DNA of 12,949 nt from Candidatus Cryptobacteroides faecihippi (GTDB lineage Bacteria; Bacteroidota; Bacteroidia; Bacteroidales; UBA932), in assembly GCA_018066065.1 (NCBI GenBank), contig JAGHSC010000194.1:1-12949 (forward strand). Direction: 5' to 3'. A model generated the notes under the pieces. That model had not been told where the DNA came from. It worked only from the letters and a program-made list of their open reading frames with translations, and did not search any database. Position numbers and translations under genes: made by a program. Shown here piece by piece: positions 1 through 9,365 of the stretch. Numbering within the stretch: the stretch's first letter is position 1; each line of letters opens with the position of its first letter.

Positions 1-3
1 GTA

Positions 4-11
4 TATATTTG
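4..11 (+). promoter_or_regulatory. Bacteroidota -7 promoter box of the lipoprotein-SusCD operon
   Basis: TATATTTG matches the TAnnTTTG -7 consensus of the primary sigma factor in Bacteroidota. It lies about 70 nt before the first credible start codon (ATG at 80), giving an expected leader of roughly 60 nt. The -33 element would lie left of the window, so only half of the promoter can be seen. No Shine-Dalgarno sequence precedes the ATG; the leader just before it is A/T-rich, as is usual in this phylum. Confidence 0.5.
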
Positions 12-79
12 CAGCGGCAATGCGAATGCTATCTGGATTTTTATTCAGATTCCAGGAATGGATATATCAATCAAGTAAT

Positions 80-1603
80 ATGAAAAAGTTATTTTATCTT
101 GCCGCTGCGCTCTGCGCTGCCATCGGCTTCGCTTCATGCGAAAAGGCTCTCCAGGATCTGAATCCTGAGTTCAGCCAGGAAACTGTGACCATCGCTTCAA
201 GCGAGTCTGCCAAGGTCTCATTCACTCTCAATGATGTCCGTGGAAATGAGATCACTGCAAAGTACACCTGCACTGCAGTCGAGACTTATGACATCAAGGT
301 CGACTTCGAATCTGACTATTCAGCAGGTACCATCACCATCACGGCCCCAAGCCTTATTCTCGAAGGTGATGCCTTCGATGTCAATGTGACACTCGAGGAT
401 GCTGCCAATGAGCGAGTTGCAGCAAAGACCATCAAGGTCAACCCAACAGTCGTTTCAGGTCTTGTAAAGTTCACTGACGCTGCAAACTCATTCGTCGTCG
501 CTCCTGGCTCTGTCGTTGTCTTCCCTACATGCAAGGGTAACAGCGCCGAGAAGGTTCAGCCTGCAAAGCTTAACGTAGTATGGCAGGATGCACAGTCTCT
601 CTTCGTCGATACTCCTAAGATCATGGATGGCGAGGCTATCGTCCGCTTCAAGGACGGTGTCGAGGGCAATGTTGTTCTCGCAGCTGTCGATGCATCTGAC
701 AAGGTTCTCTGGAGCTGGCTCTTCTGGGTCGTCAGCGACGCTCCTAAGGATGTCACCGTCGGCGACTTCACCTTCATGGACCGTAACATCGGTGCCATCA
801 ACCTCGATGAGAAGAGCGAGCTTTCCGTCGGCGTTACCTACCAGTATGGCCGCAAGGACCCATTCCCGTCAATCAAGTTCGGTGAATATGCTCTCAGGAC
901 CATCTATGATGCTTCAGGCGCCGAGGTTACGATTCCTATCGTCAAGACCGAGGAGGCTGACAACCTTGAGAACACCATCCAGAATCCTGCAACATTCTAT
1001 AACAATGTCTATGTGAGCGGTGCAAAGCACGGCTACAGCTGGATCACCAATGACTGCACGGTCTATGGTGCCGAGAAGTTCGCAGCCCTCTGGCAGAATG
1101 ACGGCAAGAAGTCAATGTACGATCCATGTCCTGCCGGCTACAAGATTGCCGACAAGGCTGCATGGGATGGCGTCAAGACCGCTTCTGCAAGCGATGTCAA
1201 GGAACTTTGGGACAACAGCTACGAGACTTTCGATGCCACTGCGATCGGAACGAATGAGAAGTACGCTGCCGGCAACAGGAAGAAGGTACAGTTCAGAGGT
1301 TGTGTCTACAGCGGCCTCAGACTCACCATCACCGGTGAGATCAACTCGAACAGCGCTCAGTTCAGCTACGCCAACTGCATCGGCAAGCCACTCCCTACAG
1401 CTGTGGTATGGTGTGCAGAGATCGATCCTGATTTCCCTGCAAAGATCAATGCCTCTTACTTCAGGGGATGTGCTGTCAAGGTCAACACCACTGGAAACGG
1501 CAACTATGACGATGTCTCTGCCGTCAAGGTGAACCCTCTTGCCACAACTGGAAAGTATACCCTCAACTACGCTCTTCCTGTACGTTGCATCAAGGAGAAA
1601 TAA
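80..1603 (+). CDS. Surface lipoprotein with Ig-like domain and fimbrillin/FISUMP-type C-terminal module
   Basis: A 507-aa predicted surface lipoprotein. The start at ATG 80 is chosen because it gives a clean signal peptide with lipobox FASC (Cys20); an upstream in-frame ATG at 20 would bury it. Residues 32-121 form a beta-rich Ig-like segment. Residues 129-220 are a second beta domain with the VVWQD and WSWLFWV motifs typical of fimbrillin-like and adhesin-like proteins of Bacteroidales. Residues 229-507 carry a FISUMP-like module, with FMDRNIGA, TYQYGRKDPFP and YDPCPAGYK landmarks and a VRCIKEK end. The next gene is a longer paralogue of the same layout and overlaps this one by one base (TAATG), so translation is probably coupled. 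By position ahead of susC it probably acts as a surface ligand-binding or adhesin-like partner of the SusCD complex. The ligand is unknown and no catalytic motif was recognised. Confidence 0.85.
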   Translation: MKKLFYLAAALCAAIGFASCEKALQDLNPEFSQETVTIASSESAKVSFTLNDVRGNEITAKYTCTAVETYDIKVDFESDYSAGTITITAPSLILEGDAFDVNVTLEDAANERVAAKTIKVNPTVVSGLVKFTDAANSFVVAPGSVVVFPTCKGNSAEKVQPAKLNVVWQDAQSLFVDTPKIMDGEAIVRFKDGVEGNVVLAAVDASDKVLWSWLFWVVSDAPKDVTVGDFTFMDRNIGAINLDEKSELSVGVTYQYGRKDPFPSIKFGEYALRTIYDASGAEVTIPIVKTEEADNLENTIQNPATFYNNVYVSGAKHGYSWITNDCTVYGAEKFAALWQNDGKKSMYDPCPAGYKIADKAAWDGVKTASASDVKELWDNSYETFDATAIGTNEKYAAGNRKKVQFRGCVYSGLRLTITGEINSNSAQFSYANCIGKPLPTAVVWCAEIDPDFPAKINASYFRGCAVKVNTTGNGNYDDVSAVKVNPLATTGKYTLNYALPVRCIKEK

Positions 1604-3702
1604 TGAAAAGATATATTCTTACCATATTGTCGATTGTAAGTGCAGCTCTTGTCGGCTGCACTTACGTTGAATCCCCGGAACCTCTCAGCGAGTTCAACAT
1701 CCTGTTCGATGTCGAGGAGGTCATAATCAAGGCTGGTGACACGATCGAGATTCCGTTCACGGTAACCGGCGGCGATGGCGCTGCCCTTGATTTCTCTCCA
1801 TCCGTGGACAACGGCAAGATCACCGTCAAGCTCGCCAAGGTCGATTACTACAAGAACCAGGGCGTCATCAAGGTCATCCCTCCACAGAACCTTTCGAAGG
1901 ACATTGAAGCCCAGGTGTTTCTCTCAGTCTCTGACTCTCATGGCAGAAAGCTTACCCGCTTCGTCGATGTCACCGTCATCGGCAACGGCAAGCCGGATGA
2001 CAAGGAAGATGGAGGCGGCAGCCAGGGAAGCGGTGAAAAGACTGATGATCAGTATGGCGATCTTGGAATCTTCTTCGACCTCGACAATCCAACTGTCGAA
2101 CCGGGGCAGACTCTTGAGATTCCATTCACCATCACCGGCTCTGAAGGTGCCACGCTCGAGATTGAGCCTGCTGTCGACAACAGTGAATATTCATGCAGGC
2201 TGGGCAGGGTGGATTATGTCAACTACACCGGTACGATCAAGCTCACCGCTCCTGACATTGTCACTGCCGAGACAGAGGTCAAGGTTTCCCTTTCCGCAAG
2301 CGACACCCACAAGCGCAGTGTCACGAGAAGTGTCAATGTCAACGTCCTCGCTTCGCCTGAGCCTAGGATTGTCTCCCTCGGAGACCCTAAGACCATGGCA
2401 GTGAAGGCTGGTGGTTCATTCACCCTTTCCTACCAGGTCGAGAATCTTGCCCCTGCAAAGATCTCAGGTACCCCTGCCGTCGAGGCAACCAGTGGATGGA
2501 GTACGGAAGTAACAGTGGTCGAGGACATCATCAAGGTCAAGTTCACTGCACCTTCTCCTGCTACCGACAAGCTCGCCTACAGCATCTCTGCCGCAGATGA
2601 CCATGGCCGCAGCTTCGGTTGTTCCGGAAGCATCGACATCGTCGAGATGACCACTACCGCCGGTGCAGCAAACTGCCACATCGTCAAGCCTGGCAGCACG
2701 CTGACCATCAAGGCTGTGAAGGGTAACTCCACCGAGGCACTCGACTTCGACAATGCTGTCCTCGTATGGCAGGACGCAAGGAATCTTGTCTCCTCAGTCG
2801 CCGGAAACGGCAACGATGGCGTGGTTGTAGTCAAGCTTGCATCCGGCATCCAGGGCAATGCTGTAGTTGCAGCCAGGAAGGGTAACACCGTTGTCTGGAG
2901 CTGGCATGTCTGGGTCACTGACTATGACCCTGAAAGCAACATATTTGCCTGGACAGATTCAAAGGGTGACACCTATCGCTATATGGACCGTAACCTCGGC
3001 GCCATGAGCGGCGAGATGTACAGCAAGGAGTCTCTCGGTCTGCTCTACCAGTGGGGCCGCAAGGATCCGTTCCCTGGCGGAGACGATGTCGAGTCAAGCA
3101 TCCAGGTCAAGATCTACGACATCGACAACAATGTCGTCTACATGAATGCTGAGCAGCGCCCTACCTACAGCGACCGTACGAGCACGAACCTCCAGCTTGC
3201 CATCGAGCATCCATTGACATTCTACTATGCTCCGTCAAGCTCATGGCCTGCAGTTGACTGGCTCACTGACCAGGCTGCTCTCCAGAACAATGACCTCTGG
3301 GGAGGCAAGACCAATGCAAAGACCATCTACGATCCATGTCCTGAAGGATGGTGCGTTCCTGCAGCCGGTGCCGGTTGGGGGTTCCGCTCCGAGTACAAGA
3401 AGGCTGGAAAGCTCAATGATGACTCCAAGTACGATGAGACCTACCCATGGTACCAGGACTACGACAAGAGCATCGGTTTCCGCTACAAGACAGCGGATGG
3501 CAAGATCTTCTGGTTCCCTCTCACAGGAAACATCGACTGCACCAAGGGTACACTCCAGAGCGTTGGAGGAAGCGCACTCTACAACACCAGGTCCGACAGC
3601 TCCAACACTGTTCTCTACGAGAGCTTCGCATGGGGCAACCCTGCAAGCGAGACGGGTCTCAACAGACCATACGGTGCATCCACGCGTTGCATAAAGGAAT
3701 AA
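1603..3702 (+). CDS. Large multi-Ig surface lipoprotein with fimbrillin/FISUMP-type C-terminal module
   Basis: A 699-aa predicted lipoprotein. ATG 1603, overlapping the previous stop by one base, puts lipobox LVGC at Cys19; a start at 1585 would add six residues before the signal peptide. Three Ig-like repeats follow. Residues 30-127 and 152-250 are clearly related (shared IEIPFT/LEIPFT and VDN; DSHGRK matches DTHKRS). Residues 254-348 are a more divergent third copy with DDHGRS. A Gly/Asp-rich linker (about 128-151) separates repeats 1 and 2. Residues 350-440 hold the LVWQDARN and WSWHVWVTDYDP domain. Residues 457-699 hold the MDRNLGA, LYQWGRKDPFPG and YDPCPEGW module ending in TRCIKE. The C-terminal half is paralogous to the upstream protein, while the Ig stalk is longer. 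A surface glycan-binding or adhesive role is inferred from architecture and position one base ahead of susC; no ligand can be assigned. Confidence 0.85.
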   Translation: MKRYILTILSIVSAALVGCTYVESPEPLSEFNILFDVEEVIIKAGDTIEIPFTVTGGDGAALDFSPSVDNGKITVKLAKVDYYKNQGVIKVIPPQNLSKDIEAQVFLSVSDSHGRKLTRFVDVTVIGNGKPDDKEDGGGSQGSGEKTDDQYGDLGIFFDLDNPTVEPGQTLEIPFTITGSEGATLEIEPAVDNSEYSCRLGRVDYVNYTGTIKLTAPDIVTAETEVKVSLSASDTHKRSVTRSVNVNVLASPEPRIVSLGDPKTMAVKAGGSFTLSYQVENLAPAKISGTPAVEATSGWSTEVTVVEDIIKVKFTAPSPATDKLAYSISAADDHGRSFGCSGSIDIVEMTTTAGAANCHIVKPGSTLTIKAVKGNSTEALDFDNAVLVWQDARNLVSSVAGNGNDGVVVVKLASGIQGNAVVAARKGNTVVWSWHVWVTDYDPESNIFAWTDSKGDTYRYMDRNLGAMSGEMYSKESLGLLYQWGRKDPFPGGDDVESSIQVKIYDIDNNVVYMNAEQRPTYSDRTSTNLQLAIEHPLTFYYAPSSSWPAVDWLTDQAALQNNDLWGGKTNAKTIYDPCPEGWCVPAAGAGWGFRSEYKKAGKLNDDSKYDETYPWYQDYDKSIGFRYKTADGKIFWFPLTGNIDCTKGTLQSVGGSALYNTRSDSSNTVLYESFAWGNPASETGLNRPYGASTRCIKE

Positions 3703-3703
3703 G

Positions 3704-6700
3704 ATGGCGATAAGGAAGATTCTGATAACGGTGCTGTGTCTGCTTGCAGCCGCACACTCGCTTTCCGCACAGAAGATAACGGTCACAGGACAAGTGACCG
3801 TTTCTTTTGACGGAAGCCCTCTCCCGGGCGCTGCAGTCCTGGAGAAGGGGGGCTCCGGCTATGCAATCACGGACCTTGATGGCTTCTACACCATCTCTGT
3901 GCCGGCTGATGCCACCTTGACATATTCATGCCTGGGTATGGCTGAGCAGAGCATTGCTGTCGGCGGACGCACCAAGATCGATGTCGCAATGGAAAGCGAC
4001 ACGAACATCCTCGAGGATGTGCTCGTGGTTGCCTACGGAACGGCCTCCAAGTCCTCTTTCACTGGTTCTGCGGAGACGATCCGTGCCGACAAGCTGCGCG
4101 ACCGTCCTGTTGCCGATGTGTCGAGGATGCTTGACGGCCAGGTCTCCGGAGTCATGTCGACTTCCGGAAGCGGGCAGCCGGGAAGCGGCTCCGGCATCAT
4201 GATCCGAGGTTTCGGATCGATCAATGCCAGCAGCTCTCCTCTGATTGTTGTCGACGGCATTCCTTACGATGGCAGCCTCAATTCTCTCAATCCTGAGGAC
4301 ATCGAAAGCATCTCAGTGTTGAAAGATGCTTCCGCAGGAGCCCTCTATGGATCCCGCGGTGCAAACGGTGTCGTCATCGTGACGACAAAGAATGGGGGAA
4401 AGGAAGATCATGTCTCGATTGATTTCACATCCCGTGTCGGAGTCAATTCGATGGCGATCAGACCGTATGAGACCATCAGTCCGGCGCAGTACATGGAGCA
4501 GATGTACAGGGCTGTCTACAATGACCTTGTCCACACTGAAGGCTACCTTCCGAAGGTTGCCCTTGAGATGACCCCATCACGTCTGGCGAAGGCGATCCTC
4601 GGGTCTGACAGTAAGTACAATGCATTCGACAAGCCTGTCGGGGAACTCTTCGATGCCCAGGGCAAGCTTGTGGCTGACGCATCACAGAGGTACGATACCG
4701 ACTGGCTCGGGGCCGCAAAGGCCAAGCTTCCGGTCCGTCAGGAGCATCTTTTCTCCATGGCAGGGGCATCCGATGTGAGCAAGTACATGGCTTCACTCAG
4801 CTACCTCAATGAGAACGGAACGATCAAGACGACAGACTTCAGGAGGATCACTGCCCGTGTGAGCGCGGAATTCACACCGTACGACTGGTTCGACTTCGGA
4901 CTCAGTGCCAACTACTCCAATTCCAGGAGTGACTATCTTGGTGCAAGTGGAACAGAGGCCAACAACATCTGGTACACTGCCATGATGATGGCCCCGATCT
5001 ACCCGGTCTATGTCCTTGGCGAGGATGGCACAGCTGTCCTCAAGGATGGCAAGCCTGTCTTTGACTACGGCTCATCCAGACCTGCCGGAGCGCAGAACAA
5101 CCGCAACTGCATCGCGACTCTGTTCGATGATGACTACTACAGCACCAATGACAGCGTGAATCTCCGTGGCCATCTTGGGCTCAAGTTCGGTGACTTCAAG
5201 CTCAGCACCTCGATCGGTGCCGATGTCATCAACCTGAACACCACCACGATGTATAACCGCAACAACGGCAATGCTGCAGGAACCGGAAGGTTGACAAAGG
5301 AAAACCAGCGTACCCAGAGCTACACGTGGAACCAGCTCCTCACCTACAAGCATACCTTCGGCAGTCACACTGTCGATGCGATGGCCGGACATGAGTTCTA
5401 CAGCAGCAATGCGCACTATCTGATCGGCCAGAGGACGGGTTTCCCTTTCGACAGGTTCGATGAACTCGGAATGGGCTCGACCCTTGCCGAGGCCAACTCG
5501 GCAGGCGACCTTTACAGCATCAACTCATGGCTCTGCAGGGCAAACTACAACTACGCCGACAAGTATTACCTTTCTGGAAGTCTCCGTACCGATGCATCCT
5601 CGAGATTCATCAAGGAGAACCGCTGGGGAGTGTTCTGGTCGGCAGGCGCTTCATGGAGAGTCTCCCAGGAGCCTTTCCTCGAGGATGTCACCTGGATCGA
5701 CAACATGACCATCAAGGCCAGCTATGGCGTCCAGGGCAACGACAACATCGGCTCCTACTACGCCTGGCAGGCTCTCTACGACATGGACTACCCGAATGCA
5801 ACCTATTCAGGAGCAATCATTTCCTCTCTGGAAAACAAGGATGTCACCTGGGAAAAGAACGCCAATGTCAATGTTGGCCTTGAATTCAAGGCTTTCGGTC
5901 GCCTGAGCGGTACCGTCGAATGGTACAGGAGGACGACATCCGACATGCTCCTTGAATATCCGATTGCGATCTCCCTTGGCTTCCCGGGCTACTACGCCAA
6001 CGTCGGAACCATGTTCAACACCGGAGTCGACATGACCTTCGGCTACGACATCCTGAACAAGCCTGACCTCTACTGGAACGCCTCATGGATGGGCTCGACA
6101 GTACGCAACAAGGTTGTCGCGCTCACCGGAAACGGCGAGGACATCAACAATGGTGTCTACCTCATCCGCGAGGGCGAGACAGTCAACACCTTCTACATGG
6201 CCCGCAGCGCTGGAGTCGACCCTGCCACGGGAGAGCAGCTCTACCTTGCATATTCAAAGGATGAAAAGGGCAACCCTGTCCCTGGCAGTGAATATGTGAC
6301 CAATGACGCGACGGTGGCTTCAGGGTGCAAGTGGCTCTGCGGAAGCAGGCTTCCTGCAATCTATGGATCGCTGTCCTCCAACCTCCATGTCAAAGGATGG
6401 GATCTGTCTGCCCTGTTCACATATTCACTGGGTGGAAAGATCTATGACAGCACCTACCGCTCGCTGATGGAACCTTCCTTCGTCGGCCAGACCTACCATG
6501 TCAACTCTCTGAGGGCATGGCAGCAGGCAGGGGATGTCACCGACGTGCCGAAGATCACCACGACTGCCACAACTGTCATCAACGACAGGTTCCTGGTGGA
6601 TGCGTCCTACTTCAGCGTCAAGAACATCTCTGCCGGCTACACTTTCAACATCCCTCAGATGGAGAAGTACCACATCCGCTCCGTCAGAGTCTATGCTTCC

Positions 6701-6826
6701 GGAGACAACCTCTTCATGCTCAGCGCAATGAGGGGATTGAACCCACAGGCAAGCTTCTCAGGTTCGACTTCGTACACGTACACTCCGAACCGTACCGTAT
6801 CACTTGGTGTCGACCTGAAATTCTAA
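3704..6826 (+). CDS. susC: SusC/RagA-family TonB-dependent outer-membrane transporter
   Basis: A 1040-aa SusC-family transporter, a normal length. Residues 1-22 are a signal peptide (cleavage near SA/Q). Residues 24-97 are a CarboxypepD_reg-like beta domain (ITVTGQVTV, ITDLDGFYTISVP). A TonB-box-like stretch DVLVVAYG follows at about 105-112. The plug comes next, with LDGQVSGV, IMIRGFGS, PLIVVDGIPYDG, IESISVLKDASAGALYGSRGA and NGVVIVTTKNG. The rest is the 22-strand barrel type, including the family-typical segment from SLRTDASSRF to GASWRVSQEPFL, and it ends with the aromatic C-terminus VDLKF. In this family SusC pairs with SusD in the outer membrane and imports oligosaccharides or peptides using TonB-ExbBD energy. 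It starts one nucleotide after the preceding stop and is followed six nucleotides later by susD, so coexpression is very likely. The symbol denotes the family; the cargo need not be starch. Confidence 0.97.
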   Translation: MAIRKILITVLCLLAAAHSLSAQKITVTGQVTVSFDGSPLPGAAVLEKGGSGYAITDLDGFYTISVPADATLTYSCLGMAEQSIAVGGRTKIDVAMESDTNILEDVLVVAYGTASKSSFTGSAETIRADKLRDRPVADVSRMLDGQVSGVMSTSGSGQPGSGSGIMIRGFGSINASSSPLIVVDGIPYDGSLNSLNPEDIESISVLKDASAGALYGSRGANGVVIVTTKNGGKEDHVSIDFTSRVGVNSMAIRPYETISPAQYMEQMYRAVYNDLVHTEGYLPKVALEMTPSRLAKAILGSDSKYNAFDKPVGELFDAQGKLVADASQRYDTDWLGAAKAKLPVRQEHLFSMAGASDVSKYMASLSYLNENGTIKTTDFRRITARVSAEFTPYDWFDFGLSANYSNSRSDYLGASGTEANNIWYTAMMMAPIYPVYVLGEDGTAVLKDGKPVFDYGSSRPAGAQNNRNCIATLFDDDYYSTNDSVNLRGHLGLKFGDFKLSTSIGADVINLNTTTMYNRNNGNAAGTGRLTKENQRTQSYTWNQLLTYKHTFGSHTVDAMAGHEFYSSNAHYLIGQRTGFPFDRFDELGMGSTLAEANSAGDLYSINSWLCRANYNYADKYYLSGSLRTDASSRFIKENRWGVFWSAGASWRVSQEPFLEDVTWIDNMTIKASYGVQGNDNIGSYYAWQALYDMDYPNATYSGAIISSLENKDVTWEKNANVNVGLEFKAFGRLSGTVEWYRRTTSDMLLEYPIAISLGFPGYYANVGTMFNTGVDMTFGYDILNKPDLYWNASWMGSTVRNKVVALTGNGEDINNGVYLIREGETVNTFYMARSAGVDPATGEQLYLAYSKDEKGNPVPGSEYVTNDATVASGCKWLCGSRLPAIYGSLSSNLHVKGWDLSALFTYSLGGKIYDSTYRSLMEPSFVGQTYHVNSLRAWQQAGDVTDVPKITTTATTVINDRFLVDASYFSVKNISAGYTFNIPQMEKYHIRSVRVYASGDNLFMLSAMRGLNPQASFSGSTSYTYTPNRTVSLGVDLKF

Positions 6827-6832
6827 TTAGCC

Positions 6833-8467
6833 ATGAGAAGAATCATTTTAATCATAACACTCACCGCGTGGGCCATCTTCCCTTCATGCACCTCGCTGAT
6901 GGAGACTTCTCCATCCACCGATGTCGTCAAGGAGCAGATCCTTTCCAATGCGGAAGGACTTGAGGTCGCCATGAACGGAGTCTATGCCACGATGTACAAT
7001 CGCCTGAACTTCGTGACTGCCAATGCACACCAGTGCTTCGGCAACATGGCCGTGACCCTTGCCGCTGACCTGATGGGGGAGGACATGGTCCAGACGGCCC
7101 AGGGTGCCGGCTGGTTCTGGAAGGACTACAACTACGACCAGCGCAGCCGCTACACCAGCAAGATCTGGCGCTGCTACTTCACGTGGAAGTACTTCTACGA
7201 GATCATCAGCAACGTCAACTACATCATCGCTGCGGCGGACGATGCCGACGGTGACGCGAATGAGCTGGAATGCATCCTTGCACAGGCTCATGCAGCCCGC
7301 GCATTTGCCTATTTCATGCTCATCCAGTCCTATCAGCAGACCCTTGTGGGTCATGAAGACCTTCCGGGAGTCCCGATCTACACCGAGCCTACGGATGCTT
7401 CCAGCAAGGGTAAGAAGCGCAGCTCTGTCGCAGAAGTCTACAAGCAGATCGACCTGGACCTCGAGACCGCGCTGAGCCTCTTCGAGGAGTGCAAGGTCGC
7501 GCGCAAGCATATTTCCAACCTCGACTTCTATTCCACCAGCCTTCTCCAGGCGAGAGTGGCTCTGGTCGAGAATGACTGGACCAAGGCTGCCGAGGCTGCC
7601 AGGCGTGCCATCAGCACTCCGAATGCGTCTCTCCTGTCAAGGTCCGATGCTGTCGTTACCAAGGGTACCTTCAACAATACCACAGCTGCATGGACGACCG
7701 GACTCACTCCATTCAACGATGTGACTTCATCGTCTGTGATGTGGGGTGCCGAGCTTATCTCCGACCAGTCGACTGTCTTCGCGTCGTTCTTCTCGAACAT
7801 GGACGCCTGTACCAATGTCTACTATGCTGCCGAAGCTCCGAAGTGCATCAGCAACTGGCTCTATGCCCAGATTCCGGAGACTGACATCCGCAAGGGATGG
7901 TGGAACGGCAACATCGGTGTACCTGCATCCGACTGGAAGTATGGTGCCAACATCAACTACAATCAGTTCAAGTTCCAGTGGGCCGACCAGAAGTCGTACA
8001 AAGGTGACTACATCTTCATGCGTCTGGAGGAGGCCTATCTCATCCTTGCCGAGGCTCTCTGCCGCAAGCAGGACTATTCCGGTGCGAAGAATGCCCTCGG
8101 TGAAGTCATGAGCCGCCGTGACACGAACTGGTCCGCTGCTGTTGCCGGACTTACCGGAAGCGAGCAGACATTCGGTTCCGTCGGCACTGTCAGGACATTG
8201 ATGGACGAGATCCTGCTTCAGCGCCGCATCGAGCTCTGGGGCGAGACCGGGCGCATTTTCGACATCCTCAGGCTTGCAAAGGGGTGGACCCGCTACTGGA
8301 CTGTCGGCGAGGAGGTCTCCAACCACACCAACTACCTCAGCAAGTATCCTGAGTACCTGAACTTCCCTGCAGACTTCATCGAATGCATCATGATGATCCC
8401 GCAGGTGGAGATCGACAACAATCCAAACATCAACCCTGAAGACCAGAATCCTTATGTCCAGAATTGA
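6833..8467 (+). CDS. susD: SusD/RagB-family outer-membrane lipoprotein
   Basis: A 544-aa SusD-family protein, the lid partner of the SusC channel. The signal peptide ends in lipobox FPSC (Cys19), followed by acidic and Ser-rich residues compatible with surface export. The N-terminal SusD-like region starts with TSPSTDVV and GLEVAMNGVYATMYN. TPR-type helices follow around AQAHAARAFAYFMLIQSYQQ and DLPGVPIYTEPT. The C-terminal RagB/SusD region has RLEEAYLILAEALCRKQDYS at about residues 396-415 and LLQRRIELWGETGRIFDILR at about 461-480, the standard signature. Known members bind substrate on the cell surface and close over SusC. Only six nucleotides separate it from susC, and the next gene starts 14 nt inside its 3' end. 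Substrate cannot be told from sequence, because SusD binding sites vary strongly. The symbol is a family name. Confidence 0.96.
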   Translation: MRRIILIITLTAWAIFPSCTSLMETSPSTDVVKEQILSNAEGLEVAMNGVYATMYNRLNFVTANAHQCFGNMAVTLAADLMGEDMVQTAQGAGWFWKDYNYDQRSRYTSKIWRCYFTWKYFYEIISNVNYIIAAADDADGDANELECILAQAHAARAFAYFMLIQSYQQTLVGHEDLPGVPIYTEPTDASSKGKKRSSVAEVYKQIDLDLETALSLFEECKVARKHISNLDFYSTSLLQARVALVENDWTKAAEAARRAISTPNASLLSRSDAVVTKGTFNNTTAAWTTGLTPFNDVTSSSVMWGAELISDQSTVFASFFSNMDACTNVYYAAEAPKCISNWLYAQIPETDIRKGWWNGNIGVPASDWKYGANINYNQFKFQWADQKSYKGDYIFMRLEEAYLILAEALCRKQDYSGAKNALGEVMSRRDTNWSAAVAGLTGSEQTFGSVGTVRTLMDEILLQRRIELWGETGRIFDILRLAKGWTRYWTVGEEVSNHTNYLSKYPEYLNFPADFIECIMMIPQVEIDNNPNINPEDQNPYVQN

Positions 8468-9365
8468 TAGAATCATTGTTTTTGCCGTGTCGCTCCTTGC
8501 TGCGTCCCTTGCAGTCTCGTGCGACCGCGAGACCATCGGGGAAAAGTACGATGGGGACAGCGGATTCGCCTTCGCTTCGTCGGTGCTCTACGCCGAGGTC
8601 TCGGGTGACGACAAGGGTGTCCTTGAGATCCCTGTCTACAGGGGCTTCGACGGCGACGCTTCCCAAGCCAGGATTTCCTTCATGTATGATGTGGCTCCTG
8701 CGGATGCCCCTGATCCTCAGTGGCAGGAAGCTGACCCTGCAGGAATATTCACATTGACGACTCCAAAGGTTACATTCGCCACCAACTCATGCGAGGCGAA
8801 GGTCCGCATCCGATTCGGAGACTGGAACAAGCTCAAGACCTCAGGCAGGTACAGGATGAAGCTTGAGATCCTTGACGGAATCTCTCCTTCGCAGCGCAGT
8901 TCCTTGATTGTGACTGTCACGAAGAAGCTTGTCTTCACCAAGTATGGCAATTGCACCTACTTCGATGAGTGCATATTCGAAAAAGCCTACGAGACCGAGA
9001 TCTACAAGGCTGAGGGTGAGGAGATCTACCGCGTCATGGACCCATACCACCAGGGCCTTGTCGAGGAGGAGTATGCCGCCGAGGGTTGGATGGGGGAGAC
9101 TCCTGACTATGTGCAGTTCACCTGCACCGGAAGCCACATCGACTTCAAGGAGTTTGCGACCGGAATGCTCTTCAACAAGACGCACATGGCCTACGCCTAC
9201 TACCCGAGCAAGTACATCTGGGGAAGGGACTTCTCGAAGTATGATGCGATGAACAAGAAGCTGGATGACAAGCATTTCCGGCTCTACGCAGTCTACTGCC
9301 TCCCGTCCTTCCAGTACGGCTACATGAATGACGGAATCTACAAGATCGACATCGTCGTGAAGTAG
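8454..9365 (+). CDS. SusE/F-position two-domain surface lipoprotein of unknown ligand
   Basis: A 303-aa predicted lipoprotein with lipobox AVSC (Cys23) followed by acidic residues. ATG 8454 overlaps the end of susD by 14 nt in another frame; it is the only start that leaves a complete signal peptide. Residues about 35-155 look like a Calx-beta or Ig-type sandwich (VLEIPVYRG, AKVRIRFGDW, GRYRMKLEIL, SLIVTVTKK). The C-terminal part (about 160-303) is aromatic-rich and has YGNCTYFDE, YETEIYKAEG and YRVMDPYHQG, a pattern seen in lipoproteins encoded after susD genes. By position it is the counterpart of SusE/SusF, which bind glycans outside the cell; that function is inferred. The precise family is uncertain (DUF4843-like was considered, but the match is weak). 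Its TAG stop lies inside the GTAG that opens palindromic repeat copy A. Confidence 0.8.
   Translation: MSRIDRIIVFAVSLLAASLAVSCDRETIGEKYDGDSGFAFASSVLYAEVSGDDKGVLEIPVYRGFDGDASQARISFMYDVAPADAPDPQWQEADPAGIFTLTTPKVTFATNSCEAKVRIRFGDWNKLKTSGRYRMKLEILDGISPSQRSSLIVTVTKKLVFTKYGNCTYFDECIFEKAYETEIYKAEGEEIYRVMDPYHQGLVEEEYAAEGWMGETPDYVQFTCTGSHIDFKEFATGMLFNKTHMAYAYYPSKYIWGRDFSKYDAMNKKLDDKHFRLYAVYCLPSFQYGYMNDGIYKIDIVVK

Noticed and set aside
20..79. Earlier in-frame start for the first lipoprotein
   Set aside because: It would put 20 extra residues before the signal peptide and start only nine bases after the -7 promoter box; ATG 80 gives a normal lipobox position.
7727..8536. Minus-strand open frame (269 codons) opposite susD and the next gene
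   Set aside because: It spans two convincing plus-strand genes and lacks signal, domain or promoter evidence.
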